Below, piece after piece: positions 39,437 to 48,388 of a stretch of DNA of 64,000 nt. The DNA is from Bifidobacterium tibiigranuli. Lineage in GTDB: Bacteria; Actinomycetota; Actinomycetes; Actinomycetales; Bifidobacteriaceae. A model generated the notes under the pieces. That model had not been told where the DNA came from. It saw only the letters and a list, made by a program, of their open reading frames with translations, and did not search any database. The stretch lies in assembly GCF_009371885.1 (NCBI RefSeq), contig NZ_QLZA01000003.1, positions 186,001 to 250,000 of the forward strand, read 5' to 3'. The translations under genes were made by a program, and so were the position numbers. Position 1 is the stretch's first letter. Every line of letters starts with the position of its first letter.

Positions 39437-40393
39437 CTATGCCTGCGCCCGGTAGCGCGGCACCGATGCGATAAGCCGCTGTGTGTAGGCGTGCTGCGGA
39501 TGCCGGATCACCTGCTCGGTGTCGCCGCTTTCCACGATGGATCCTTGGTCGAGCACGTAGACCGCGTCTGAGATCATACGTACCACGGAAAGATTGTGCG
39601 AAATGAACAGCATGCTCATATGCTCCTGGTCGCGCAGATCGGCGAACAGATTAAGCACCGTGGCCTGCACCGACACATCGAGCGAGGAGACCGGCTCATC
39701 GCAGATCAGCAGCTCGGGATCGGCGGCGATGGCGCGTGCGATGGCCACACGCTGCGCCTGACCTCCGGAAAGCTCCCCCGCTTTCGCCGGGCCGTAGCGA
39801 TCCGGGTCGATGCCCACCCGGGCCAGCAGGGCCGCCGCCTTCGCCAGGCGCTCGCTCGATGCGAGGTGATTGGCGATGGTGTAGGGCTCGGCTACGACGT
39901 CGAGAATCCGGCGATGTGGATTCAGCGAGGAGACCGGATCTTGAAACACCATATGCACCCGTGGGCGGCTGTCCCAATGGTCGCTGCCGTTGCTGCCGCT
40001 GCCGTTGCTGCCGTTGCTGCCATTACCGCCGGCAGCTCCGGTCTGGCTGCCGCTGCGCCGGCTGGCTTTGCGCAATCGGCTTCGCCCGTACTGCACCTCC
40101 CGGTCGCACACCAGAACCGATCCGCGCGCAGGCGCCTTCATGCCCATAACCGTTTTGGCGATGGTGGATTTGCCCGAGCCGGATTCTCCGACCAGCGCCG
40201 CGCACCGGCCTTGGGGCACTTCCAGATTGATGTCATGGAGCACTTCCGTTGCGCCATATGTGCAAGCCAAATGCCGTATAGACAACGCGGCGGACTGCGA
40301 GGGCTGAGATGGCTGCGCGGCGGGCACAGATTCCTCCCGTTCGCCGCGCCCGCCATCCGCGGACGTTGCCTCAGGTTGCACTGCAGAGGTCAT
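39437..40393 (-). CDS. oppF: Opp-type ABC transporter ATP-binding protein
   Basis: The 318-residue ATPase has Walker A LVGESGSGKSTIAKTVMG, the Opp-type MVFQDPVSSLNPHRRI, signature AGELSGGQAQRVAIARAIAA, Walker B LLICDEPVSSLDVSVQA and FISHNLSVVRMISDAVYVLD. A Gly/Asn/Ser-rich insert (residues about 118-138) is encoded by a short nucleotide repeat near 39985-40030. It overlaps oppD by four bases (ATGA). It is the second ATPase of the importer. A short direct repeat (GATATTGTGGCT) occurs in the gap before the GH1 gene. Confidence 0.92.
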   Translation of the reverse strand: MTSAVQPEATSADGGRGEREESVPAAQPSQPSQSAALSIRHLACTYGATEVLHDINLEVPQGRCAALVGESGSGKSTIAKTVMGMKAPARGSVLVCDREVQYGRSRLRKASRRSGSQTGAAGGNGSNGSNGSGSNGSDHWDSRPRVHMVFQDPVSSLNPHRRILDVVAEPYTIANHLASSERLAKAAALLARVGIDPDRYGPAKAGELSGGQAQRVAIARAIAADPELLICDEPVSSLDVSVQATVLNLFADLRDQEHMSMLFISHNLSVVRMISDAVYVLDQGSIVESGDTEQVIRHPQHAYTQRLIASVPRYRAQA

Positions 40394-41280
40394 TGCGCGC
40401 CTCCTTCGGCGTAGATTGATTCGACGGTGGGCAGCCTGCGCAGCCGCTCCCCCTCAAGCGAGGGAATGCAGGCGAGCAACGCCTTGGTGTAGGGATTCTG
40501 CGGCTGCGTCATGATCTGCTCGGTCGGCCCGACCTCAATGATCTTGCCGCTTTTCATAACCGCAATCGTGTCACATCGTTCCGCAGCCACATCGAGATCG
40601 TGGGTGACCAGCAGAAAAGCGGATCCTGTGGCGCGTCTGATGTCGTCCAGCACGTCGAGAACCTGGTGCTGCACCGTCACGTCAAGAGCGGTGGTGGGCT
40701 CATCGCCGATGAGCAGCTGCGGGTGGCCGATGGCTGCGGCACCGATGCCGATGCGCTGCCGCTGGCCTCCGGAAAGCTGGAAGGGGTAACAGCGCCAGAG
40801 CGATTCGGGATTGTCGAACCCGGTGGTTCTCAGCATGCCCAGACCACGAGCCCTGCGTGCCTTCGCATCGGGCCGGCTGTCCATATTGGACAGCGCCTCG
40901 GTCAGCTGGCTGCCGACGCGGTAGGTGGGGTTGAGCGAACGCAGCGGATCCTGGAAGATCATGCCGACCTGCGAGCACATGAACGCGCGACGCTTGCGGG
41001 CAGACATGCGAGCCGGCTCCTGGCCGTTGATGGTGACGCTGCCGGTGATCTCGCTTCTGGTCCCCAGCGGCTGGATATCCGCGATGGCGCGCATGAGTGC
41101 GCTTTTGCCGGCTCCCGATTCCCCGACGATGCCGAAGGCCTGCCCGGCTCGGATGACGAGGCTGACATGCTTCACGGCCTGAATCGGGCCGTGCCCGGTC
41201 TGGAAGGTGACGGAAAGATCGCGCACTTCGAGCACCGGCACCGCCTGCCTATTTGCTGTGCTGTTCAATGGTTCGTTCAT
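40390..41280 (-). CDS. oppD: Opp-type ABC transporter ATP-binding protein
   Basis: The protein of about 296 residues starts at ATG 41280, overlapping the oppC stop by four bases. It has AFGIVGESGAGKSALMRAIA, QVGMIFQDPLRSLNPTYRVG, QLSGGQRQRIGIGAAAIGHP, LLIGDEPTTALDVTVQHQVL and LLVTHDLDVAAERCDTIAVM, plus the usual Opp C-terminus (NPYTKALLACIPSLEGERLR). It powers import with OppF. Confidence 0.94.
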   Translation of the reverse strand: MNEPLNSTANRQAVPVLEVRDLSVTFQTGHGPIQAVKHVSLVIRAGQAFGIVGESGAGKSALMRAIADIQPLGTRSEITGSVTINGQEPARMSARKRRAFMCSQVGMIFQDPLRSLNPTYRVGSQLTEALSNMDSRPDAKARRARGLGMLRTTGFDNPESLWRCYPFQLSGGQRQRIGIGAAAIGHPQLLIGDEPTTALDVTVQHQVLDVLDDIRRATGSAFLLVTHDLDVAAERCDTIAVMKSGKIIEVGPTEQIMTQPQNPYTKALLACIPSLEGERLRRLPTVESIYAEGGAQ

Positions 41281-42179
41281 GCGTTGGTCTCCGGCTCGAA
41301 GAGTTCCTTGATGGTATTGATGGAGAAGATCGTCAGGCACAGCACCGCAACCGGGCACAGCGTGACCCACGGGGCGGCGGCGAGCTGCGTGCGGCCCTCC
41401 GCGATCAGCCCGCCCCATGAAGGGGTAGGCGGGCGCAGTCCGAAGCCGATGAAGCTCAGCGACCCTTCCGCCACAATCGCGCCGGCCAGGGCGGTGAAGG
41501 CGTAAGCGCTGACTTGCGGCAGCACGCCGGGCAGGATCTCACGCGCGATGATGCGCGTCAGCCCAGCGCCTTGCGCGCGAGCGGCCAGGCAGTAGTTCTC
41601 CGAGGTGATGGGCACCGTCGCCGCGCGGCACATGCGCGTGAACATCGGGATGCTGAACACGCCTATCGCGCAGGCGATGACCATGATGCTCGGCCCTCGC
41701 AAAGCGACAATCGTGGAGATGATCAGCATCGGAGGAACCGCAAAGGCCACATCGCACACGAATTCGACGATGGTATCGGCCGTTCCTTTGAGATAGCCGG
41801 CGATCATGCCGAGCACCAGCCCGCAGACGAAGCCGATGCATACCGCAGTAACACCTACGGTCGCGCTGATTATGGCTCCCTGCATCGTGCGGGCGAACAC
41901 ATCGCGGCCCAGATTGTCGGTGCCGAAAAGATGCGCGGCGCTGGGAGCCTGGCTCAGTGCCTGATAGTCGTTGCCGTACGCATCGATATGCGCAAGATAG
42001 GAATACAGCACCATGACGACGAGCATGACAAGCCAGACAATCGCCACGGCCCTAGCCGCGGTAAGCCTCGCAACGAAGGCATGCCATGCGATATGGGGCA
42101 TTCTCGGTTTTCCGCTCATGCGTTCCTCACCTGCATCATCTCCACCTGTATCTTCCTCACTGGTACGCTCCTTACTCAT
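41277..42179 (-). CDS. oppC: Opp-type ABC transporter permease
   Basis: The protein has about 300 residues. The start at 42179 overlaps the oppB stop (ATGAGTAA). It has an acidic N-terminus, then a first helix AVAIVWLVMLVVMVLYSYLA, the OppC sequence HLFGTDNLGRDVFARTMQGA, and the coupling loop ENYCLAARAQGAGLTRIIAR. It pairs with OppB to form the channel. An upstream start at 42218 is open but less likely. Confidence 0.93.
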   Translation of the reverse strand: MSKERTSEEDTGGDDAGEERMSGKPRMPHIAWHAFVARLTAARAVAIVWLVMLVVMVLYSYLAHIDAYGNDYQALSQAPSAAHLFGTDNLGRDVFARTMQGAIISATVGVTAVCIGFVCGLVLGMIAGYLKGTADTIVEFVCDVAFAVPPMLIISTIVALRGPSIMVIACAIGVFSIPMFTRMCRAATVPITSENYCLAARAQGAGLTRIIAREILPGVLPQVSAYAFTALAGAIVAEGSLSFIGFGLRPPTPSWGGLIAEGRTQLAAAPWVTLCPVAVLCLTIFSINTIKELFEPETNA

Positions 42180-43116
42180 GGGCGCCGCTTGGGTTGATGA
42201 GATAGGCGGCGACGTCAACGAGCATGCTCATGATCAGCACCGCGCAGGCTGCGAACACCACAATGCCCTGGAGCAAGGGGATGTCGCGCCCCTGCAGGGC
42301 AGTGACGGCAAGCCTGCCGATGCCGGGGATGCCGAAGATGTTCTCGATGATCAGCGAACCGCCCATGCTCACGCCGATGTTCATGCCGACCAAGGTGACG
42401 AACGAAACGCTCGACGGACGCAAGGCGCGGGTCCACAGCGCCTTCCACGGCGATGCGCCGCGCGCATGGGCCGCATCCATGTACGGCTGAGACATGGTGG
42501 CTATCAGCGAGCCGCGCAACGTGCGCGCATACACGGCAGCCTCGCCCAGCCCCATGGTGAGCGCCGGCATAATCATCGTCACCAGATTCTTGCCCGGATT
42601 CTGCGCGAATGGCACGTACCCTGAAGCCGGCAGCACGTTCAGCGTCACCGCGAAAATGTAGATCAACAGCAGACCAATCACGAATGACGGCACGGAAAGC
42701 ATGAGGAACGACAATCCGGAGAGGGTGCGGTCCGCCGCGCCATTGATATGCCGCACGCTGAACGTAGCGATCAGCAGAGCGAGAATCACTGCGACGGCCT
42801 GGCCGAGCAGGACGACTTCGAGGGTGACCGGCAGCCTGCTCGCGATTTCGTGCAGCACCGGCCGTCCGCTGGCGAAGGAGGTGCCCCAGTCGCCACGCAG
42901 GATGCCGCCGAACCAGCCGCCAAGGCGTTGCAATTCGGTTTTATCCAGCCCCAGGTCCTGTCGCAGCTGCGCGCGCTGCTGCGCGGTCGCATCCTGACCG
43001 AGCAGCAGCATGGTCGCATCGCCCGGCAGCAGCGCCACAAGATGATTGACTGCCACGATGACGACGAGCAGCACCAGAATCGAGCGAACGATGCGAGTGC
43101 CGATGGTCTTGCGCAT
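42172..43116 (-). CDS. oppB: Opp-type ABC transporter permease
   Basis: The 314-residue permease has ILVLLVVIVAVNHLVALLPG, GGILRGDWGTSFASGRPVLH, and the coupling motif QPYMDAAHARGASPWKALWT, with the C-terminal IENIFGIPGIGRLAVTALQG. The ATG shares a base with the oppA stop (TGATG). It is the first membrane gene after oppA. Confidence 0.94.
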   Translation of the reverse strand: MRKTIGTRIVRSILVLLVVIVAVNHLVALLPGDATMLLLGQDATAQQRAQLRQDLGLDKTELQRLGGWFGGILRGDWGTSFASGRPVLHEIASRLPVTLEVVLLGQAVAVILALLIATFSVRHINGAADRTLSGLSFLMLSVPSFVIGLLLIYIFAVTLNVLPASGYVPFAQNPGKNLVTMIMPALTMGLGEAAVYARTLRGSLIATMSQPYMDAAHARGASPWKALWTRALRPSSVSFVTLVGMNIGVSMGGSLIIENIFGIPGIGRLAVTALQGRDIPLLQGIVVFAACAVLIMSMLVDVAAYLINPSGAHE

Positions 43117-44684
43117 CAGTGGCCTTCGCCCAGAGCGATCTTGCCCGCCTGCGCCTCAATCAAGGTGTTGTGCGAGATGTCGGGGAAGGCCGCGATCTTA
43201 TTGCTCATGATGAAACCGGCGTTCGTCGCGGTGGTCCAGAGCACCGGCACATCCTTGCCAAGCGCCTTGGATGCGGTGGCGAAAGCAGCGGCACGCTTGG
43301 ATTCGTCGGTGGTAGCCGAGGCAGCGGCGATGGCGGAGTCAACCGTCGTGTTGGCGTATCCGGTGAAGTTGTATGGCCCCTTCGATGTGAACAGATACTG
43401 CGCTCCGGAAGGATCCGAAAGCACCGAAGTCACGAAGTCGGCCATCTGGAACTCGCCGGACATGAGCTGCGAGGTGTAGTTCGCGCTTTCGACGGGCGTG
43501 ACTGTGATGTCGACGCCAGCCTTGCCCAGCATATCCTTGAGCGCGGTGGCGCGTTGCACGGTGTCCGGGCGGTTCTCGCAGTTGAGCGTGAGCTTGATAT
43601 GCTTGCTTTCCAGCACCGACTTGGCCGCATTCAGGTCGTACTGCGGGTAGTTGGCGTCCTTGGGGGCGACACCGCCGAGCAGCGCGTACGGATTGTCGAT
43701 GGGCTTGCCCTCACCGAGATTCACTACGGCGTTCAGCGCCTTGCGGTCGATCGCCTGCGCCAAAGCCTTACGCACGGAAGCATCGGCAAGCTGAGCATCC
43801 TTCAAGTTCAACAGGACCATGCTCATGGATGCCGGAGCCTTCATGACCTTAAGCGAGGAATCCTTGGCGGCCTCCTGGAACTGCGAGGCCGATTCGGACC
43901 ACATCAGGTCGATGTCGCCGGATTTCAGGCTCTGGAAACGTGAGTCCGCGTCAGGGATCATCTTGTAGGTCACCGTGTCAAGGTAGGGCTTGTCTCCCCA
44001 GTAATTGGCGTTCTTGGTGAGCTTCACCGAGCTGCCGGGGGTGAAGTCGGAGACTTGGTAAGGGCCTGCGCCTAGCGGGAACCCGAATGGGTCCTTGGCG
44101 GTGGTGGACTCGATCATGCCCAAGGCGCGCGTGAACTGCGCGGCGAAATCCGCGTTCGGTCTCGCCAGGGCGAAGGTGACCGTTGCGGCGTCGGGGGTGT
44201 CCATCTGCTTGATCTGCGCCACTTGGGCCATGGCGGAGGACTTGGTGGCGGGGTCGCCGAGGCGCTTGATATGGGCGACGACCTCCTTGGAAGTCAGCGG
44301 CGTGCCATCGGAGAACTTCAGGCCGTCACGCAAGGTCAGCTTCCACTGCGTCGCCGTGGCGTCGGAGGTCAATGATTTGGCCATATCCGGCTCGACGGAG
44401 CCATCCTTGCCCGCCTTCATCAGCGGCTCGTAGACCGCCGTGGACAGGATGAGCAGCGGCTGCTGCGTGGTGATGGAGCTGGCGATGTCGAGAGTCTGGA
44501 CCTCGCGGTCCAAGCCGATGGTCAGATTCCCGCCCTGCCGAGGCGCAACGGATGAGGTGGAGGAGTTGGTGCTATCACTGGATGTTCCGGAGGAACCGTT
44601 GGCATTGCCGCAGCCTGCCAGGAAGGAGAGAGCGCATCCAATGGTAATGACGGATGCCATGATATGTGATGTTTTCTTGAACAC
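43116..44684 (-). CDS. oppA: Family 5 extracellular solute-binding lipoprotein
   Basis: The 522-residue protein has a lipobox (CALSFLAGC, Cys about residue 25). The SBP family 5 domain follows: QGGNLTIGLDREVQTLDIAS, the signature-like WKLTLRDGLKFSDGTPLTSK, and VRKALAQAIDRKALNAVVNL. Family 5 proteins bind peptides, nickel or, in some lineages, beta-gluco-oligosaccharides. The adjacent GH1 enzyme makes a glycoside plausible. Start at 44684 is a GTG with poor ribosome site; ATG 44660 is possible but would remove the basic end of the signal. It is the first gene of the operon. Confidence 0.92.
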   Translation of the reverse strand: MFKKTSHIMASVITIGCALSFLAGCGNANGSSGTSSDSTNSSTSSVAPRQGGNLTIGLDREVQTLDIASSITTQQPLLILSTAVYEPLMKAGKDGSVEPDMAKSLTSDATATQWKLTLRDGLKFSDGTPLTSKEVVAHIKRLGDPATKSSAMAQVAQIKQMDTPDAATVTFALARPNADFAAQFTRALGMIESTTAKDPFGFPLGAGPYQVSDFTPGSSVKLTKNANYWGDKPYLDTVTYKMIPDADSRFQSLKSGDIDLMWSESASQFQEAAKDSSLKVMKAPASMSMVLLNLKDAQLADASVRKALAQAIDRKALNAVVNLGEGKPIDNPYALLGGVAPKDANYPQYDLNAAKSVLESKHIKLTLNCENRPDTVQRATALKDMLGKAGVDITVTPVESANYTSQLMSGEFQMADFVTSVLSDPSGAQYLFTSKGPYNFTGYANTTVDSAIAAASATTDESKRAAAFATASKALGKDVPVLWTTATNAGFIMSNKIAAFPDISHNTLIEAQAGKIALGEGH

Positions 44685-44706
44685 GACATCAGCATGGCAC
44701 CGGATT

Positions 44707-44734
44707 CTTAACCTTAGTGGTGACTCAGGTTAAG
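44707..44734. promoter_or_regulatory. Candidate operator before oppA
   Basis: CTTAACCT and AGGTTAAG are exact inverted half-sites with a 12-bp spacer, 23 bp upstream of the oppA start. The 28-bp size suits a dimeric regulator, for example the TetR encoded at 36237. The half-site CTTAACCT also occurs once near 30401, before livH. Confidence 0.5.
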
Positions 44735-44921
44735 CGTCGGCATAATGACATTGAACTTTCGGTGAACCGGTTTGCGCCGTTACTGCACGAAAGCTGGCTT
44801 GCTTTGCATTAATAGTTCGCGCTCAATCTCCGTACGCATAGAAAGAAATCGTCACCGTGAGCCGCAGCCTCGCCCGAACGCTTGGGTCTCATAGCAATCT
44901 CAAGCGATCGTGACCCAACTC

Positions 44922-45035
44922 AGCGTCACCTTTTGTACGCTAACGCGACCCTGCCGTGCAAAAGGCAACGTTGTGAGGTCCGATTCCGTGACATTTCATA
45001 CGCCAGCGTCAAGTTAGCGTGCAAAAGGCGACGCT
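44922..45035. repeat. Two-hairpin element, family C copy 2
   Basis: AGCGTCACCTTTTGTACGCT opens the element and the closing arm at 45013-45035 is its complement at 21 of 23 positions. The inner structure is as at 35898. The flanks CAACGTTGTGAGGTCCGATT also match copy 1. Confidence 0.82.
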
Positions 45036-45191
45036 CGCACACGCAGTCGTCACAACTCCTGCGGAGGCGTTAAGCGCAGAACCCTGTGGGTTCTGCGTAG
45101 CCGACGCCGAGGGCTCGCCAAGGGGCCGAGGTAGCAACGGAGTCCACCCTTAGTCATGAACGTTACAAAGCTCGCACTAACACAACCCTTG

Positions 45192-45333
45192 TGCGGGGCT
45201 TGTGACGTATAACGGCAAAGAACCGTCACGATTCCCGCACTATGTCGACTATGATGCGGGACTTGTGCCATATGACCGCGCCCAAACGACACAACGCCCG
45301 CACAAGCCCCGCGATAGTGCAGGAATCGTGACG
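45192..45333. repeat. Composite element, family D copy 2
   Basis: It has the same nested inverted repeats as 36056-36194 (GCGGGGCTTGTG at 45192, complement at 45301). Compared with copy 1, about 110 bp of unrelated sequence, including a GCAGAACCC/GGGTTCTGC hairpin (about 45077), lies between the family C and family D parts. Confidence 0.78.
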
Positions 45334-45405
45334 GGTGGCCAGCGATATGTCCGACCTCGGGCAATTGCATGAGCACTCACAACAAAGCGGGCACCCAAAA
45401 CCGCC

Positions 45406-46569
45406 CTACTTCAGCGCCTTGCCGGCGGAGCCGAGCTGCTGGCAGGCCTCGACTATGCGGGCGGCCATGGAGGATTCGGCTTCGCGGCCCCAGGAGCGCG
45501 GGTCGTAGAAGCGTTTCTCGCCTACTTCGCCGTCGATTTTGAGCACGCCGGCGTAATGCTCGAACATGTGGCCGGCGACCGCTCGGGTGAAAGCGTACTG
45601 CGTGTCGGTGTCGACGTTCATCTTGACGACGCCGTGGCTCACCGCCTGGGCGATCTCCTCAGGGCGTGACCCCGAGCCGCCGTGGAACACGAGCGCGAAC
45701 GGCTTCTCGGTGGCCACTGCGTCCGCCGCGTCTGTGTCAGCGCCGGCGTTCGCATCTGTGCCAAGGCTCGCACCAACGCCAGCGCCTGAACCGGCACGCG
45801 CGGTAGCGCTGTCCACGAAAGCCGTCGGCACGGAAGACACCCGCCCGTCGCGCACCGCCGCAGCCACCTCGTGCTGGATATCGCCCAGCAGTTCGGGCCG
45901 CAGCTGCACGATGCCGGGCTTGTACGCGCCATGCACATTGCCGAAGGTGAACGCCGCCATGTATAGGCCACGCTCGCCAAGCCCCAGGCGCTGAGCGACT
46001 TTCACGCCGTCAGCGGGCGTCGAGTAGAGCTTTTCGTCGATCTCGGCGGAATGACCGTCCTCCTCGCCCCCGACCGCGCCGATTTCAATTTCAAGGATCG
46101 TATGCGCCTTCACCGACTGTTCCAGCAATTCCTCGGCGATATCGAGATTCTCATCCAACGGCACCGTCGAGCCGTCCCACATATGCGATTGGAAGGTCGG
46201 CTCCTGGCCATGCGCCACTTCATCGATCTCATGGCGCAGCAGCGGCCGCACCCATTCGTCCAGATATTGCTTGGCGCAATGGTCGGTGTGCAGCGCCACG
46301 GTGATGTTCGGATAGTGCGCCGCGACCTCGTGCGCGAACGAGGCCAGCGCCAGCGAACCGACAACCCGATTCTTCACCGACTGCCCCGAAAGGTAGGCCG
46401 CTCCCCCAACCGAAACCTGGATGATGCCATCAGACTCGGCCTCGGCAAATCCCTGCAACGCGGCGTTGAGCGTCTGCGTGCTGGTGACATTGATCGCGGG
46501 GTAGGCATAGCCGCCGCGGCGGGCGGCATCCAGCATCTGCGCATAACGTTCATGGGTTGCAATAGTCAT
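45406..46569 (-). CDS. fba: Class II fructose-bisphosphate aldolase
   Basis: The 387-residue enzyme has YAYPAINVTSTQTLNAALQG, the zinc-binding VALHTDHCAK, GGEEDGHSAEIDEKLYSTPA, the His in FGNVHGAYKPG, the phosphate-binding LVFHGGSGSRPEEIAQAVSH and NVDTDTQYAF. Between residues about 250 and 285 it has an Ala/Gly/Asp-rich insert (coding 45715-45815), low-complexity and not seen in the usual enzyme. Class II enzymes need Zn. It acts in glycolysis/gluconeogenesis; bifidobacteria degrade hexoses mainly by the fructose-6-phosphate phosphoketolase shunt. Confidence 0.95.
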   Translation of the reverse strand: MTIATHERYAQMLDAARRGGYAYPAINVTSTQTLNAALQGFAEAESDGIIQVSVGGAAYLSGQSVKNRVVGSLALASFAHEVAAHYPNITVALHTDHCAKQYLDEWVRPLLRHEIDEVAHGQEPTFQSHMWDGSTVPLDENLDIAEELLEQSVKAHTILEIEIGAVGGEEDGHSAEIDEKLYSTPADGVKVAQRLGLGERGLYMAAFTFGNVHGAYKPGIVQLRPELLGDIQHEVAAAVRDGRVSSVPTAFVDSATARAGSGAGVGASLGTDANAGADTDAADAVATEKPFALVFHGGSGSRPEEIAQAVSHGVVKMNVDTDTQYAFTRAVAGHMFEHYAGVLKIDGEVGEKRFYDPRSWGREAESSMAARIVEACQQLGSAGKALK

Positions 46570-47048
46570 AATCCCATTATCGCTGCACTAGCCCGAAAAT
46601 GCACACAACAGGCCGGAATTCCGCGTGAAATTCCGCACATCGTTGCAGTGTTGTAGCGCGGTGTCATAACACAGTGCCATAGCTCGACTGCATGACTTGG
46701 CTGCGCGGCTTAAATACATAGCCGCACACATGCGAGCACACGCAACGGCACCGGCAACGGCCCAGACCAGCATCACCGCCTCATCCAAGCATTGCGGCTG
46801 CCGCAACCACCGCACATTTCCCCATACCATTGACTTAGGAAAACCCAAAAGTGTGACTTAGACAGCCCCATAACCTTGACGTTGCCCATGCCCCGCTGAT
46901 TTCGCCTCACTGGCCCCAATCCCTATTTTACTAAGCACATTGCTATGCGCGACAGATCAATCGAGGTTTTCCGGAGTATGCCATATTCGCAGAATCAGCG
47001 GGATATCAACGATTCGTGAGGAACCAATCGGGCGCATACTTTCATGAG
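46570..47048. other. Intergenic region upstream of fba
   Basis: No gene was seen. Short hairpins occur (GGAATT-ccgcgtg-AAATTCC near 46614). The fba promoter should lie at its left end. Confidence 0.45.
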
Positions 47049-47082
47049 GTGCTGAATAGACGAAAAAAGTGCTTACTACGCG
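47049..47082. repeat. Single copy of the A-run direct-repeat motif
   Basis: GTGCTGAATAGACG, then AAAAAA, then GTGCTTACTACGCG. It is the same block found as an inverted pair at 54540-54679, here alone. Confidence 0.65.
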
Positions 47083-47096
47083 ATATTGCCGGATAG

Positions 47097-47195
47097 TCGA
47101 CCGCCATTGTCGTCATCGACCAGGCGCTGAACGTTCCGGTGCCGCCCAATCCGGACGAGGCCGGCAAGGACTTAGGCATCAAAAACGCAGGGTAG
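47097..47195 (+). pseudogene. Short coding-like remnant
   Basis: A 32-codon stretch (from a stop at 47094 to TAG 47193) reads STAIVVIDQALNVPVPPNPD then EAGKDLGIKNAG. The composition is gene-like, with no start. It may be the tail of a lost gene. I do not recognise it. Confidence 0.3.
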
Positions 47196-47219
47196 CGGCC
47201 TTCACATGGCACGCTACCC
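47190..47219 (-). terminator. Hairpin after map
   Basis: GGGTAGCG (47190) pairs with CGCTACCC (47212). On the minus strand it is followed by TGCGTTTTTG. It lies about 40 bp after the map stop and probably ends its transcript. Confidence 0.6.
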
Positions 47220-47259
47220 CTCAATCCTTCAGAATCTCAGAATCCTCAGAATCGAAGCC

Positions 47260-48066
47260 TCAGAACCCCAGTGCATCCACGGTTTCATCGTGCTCGCGCG
47301 CGGTGAGGATGATGGGGTCGCCGTCGGTGATGGCCAGGGTGTGCTCGGTGTGGGCGCCGCGCGAGCCGTCGGCGGAGCGGATGGTCCACCCGTCCTTCTC
47401 ATCCTGCACGATTTCGTCAGTCGTGCGCAGCAGCCAAGGCTCGATGGCGATGACCAGGCCCGGACGCAGGCGGAAGCCGTGATGCGCCCTGCCGTCGTTG
47501 GGAATGAAGGGATCGCCGTGCATGATGCGGCCGAGGCCGTGCCCGCCGAATTCGAGGTTGACCATGTATCCCTGCTCGCGGGCCACGTCGCCTATAGCAG
47601 CCGAAATATCGCCCAACCGGTTGCCCGAGCGCGCCATGCGGATGCCAGCAACGAGCGCGTCGCGCGTGGTCTGGATGAGCCGCAGGTCTTCAGGGTCGGC
47701 CTTCTTGCCGACGACGAAGCTGATTGCAGAATCGCCGACCCACCCGTCGACCGTGATCGCGAGATCGATTGACAGCAGATCGCCGTCGCGCAGCGCATAA
47801 TCGTAGGGCATGCCGTGCAGCACCGCGTCGTTGACCGATGTGCAGATGTAATGCTTGAAGGGGCCGGTGCCGAAGTCCGGCGCGTAATCGACGTAGCAGG
47901 AGACCGCGCCTGGGCGCGCCTCGATCCGCTGTCGCACGTAGTCGTCGATTTCGAGCAGATTCGTCCCAGGATGCGTCATCTCGCGCAGCTTCGCGAGGAT
48001 GTCTCCCACGAATTTGCCCGCAGGCCGCATCTCATTGACTTCCTTAGGCGTTTTCAGCTCGATCAT
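47260..48066 (-). CDS. map: Type I methionine aminopeptidase
   Basis: The 268-residue enzyme starts MIELKTPKEVNEMRPAGKFV. The metal ligands can be placed: the two Asp in LLSIDLAITVDGWVGDSAIS, His in GGHGLGRIMHG, Glu in VIAIEPWLLR and the final Glu in GAHTEHTLAI. It removes the initiator Met from nascent proteins. AAGGAAGG lies before the ATG. It stands alone on the minus strand. Confidence 0.95.
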   Translation of the reverse strand: MIELKTPKEVNEMRPAGKFVGDILAKLREMTHPGTNLLEIDDYVRQRIEARPGAVSCYVDYAPDFGTGPFKHYICTSVNDAVLHGMPYDYALRDGDLLSIDLAITVDGWVGDSAISFVVGKKADPEDLRLIQTTRDALVAGIRMARSGNRLGDISAAIGDVAREQGYMVNLEFGGHGLGRIMHGDPFIPNDGRAHHGFRLRPGLVIAIEPWLLRTTDEIVQDEKDGWTIRSADGSRGAHTEHTLAITDGDPIILTAREHDETVDALGF

Positions 48067-48388
48067 GCCGTCATGTCCTTCCTTGACACACCTATTCTAT
48101 TCACCACGTCTACCAATTGATAACCGTTCTCGCTAATTCGCTACCTTCGAATACTGCACCCCTGATAGGACATTTCACGGCGCGCTCAACGCATCTGCTC
48201 GCGCTCCGAACCTACAGGCTTATTGGGCAGCTCTATACAGGAAGGCCATGTTGGAAAACGTACACTGACAGCGACTCAGCGTACGTTTCCCGATACGGCC
48301 CTATTCAACGTGCGCAATAACGTACGCTGAGCGACGAGGATGCGGACGAACAGCCAGCGACCGGATGGCTGCCCAGCCGTTCGCAGCG
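48067..48388. repeat. Gap with three copies of AACGTACGCTGA
   Basis: AAACGTACACTGA (48256-48268) and TCAGCGTACGTTT (48276-48288) form a hairpin with a 7-base loop, and a third copy AACGTACGCTGAGCG lies at 48319. They sit just after the ThrE-type gene. No gene is seen; the map promoter should be near 48080-48110. Confidence 0.6.
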
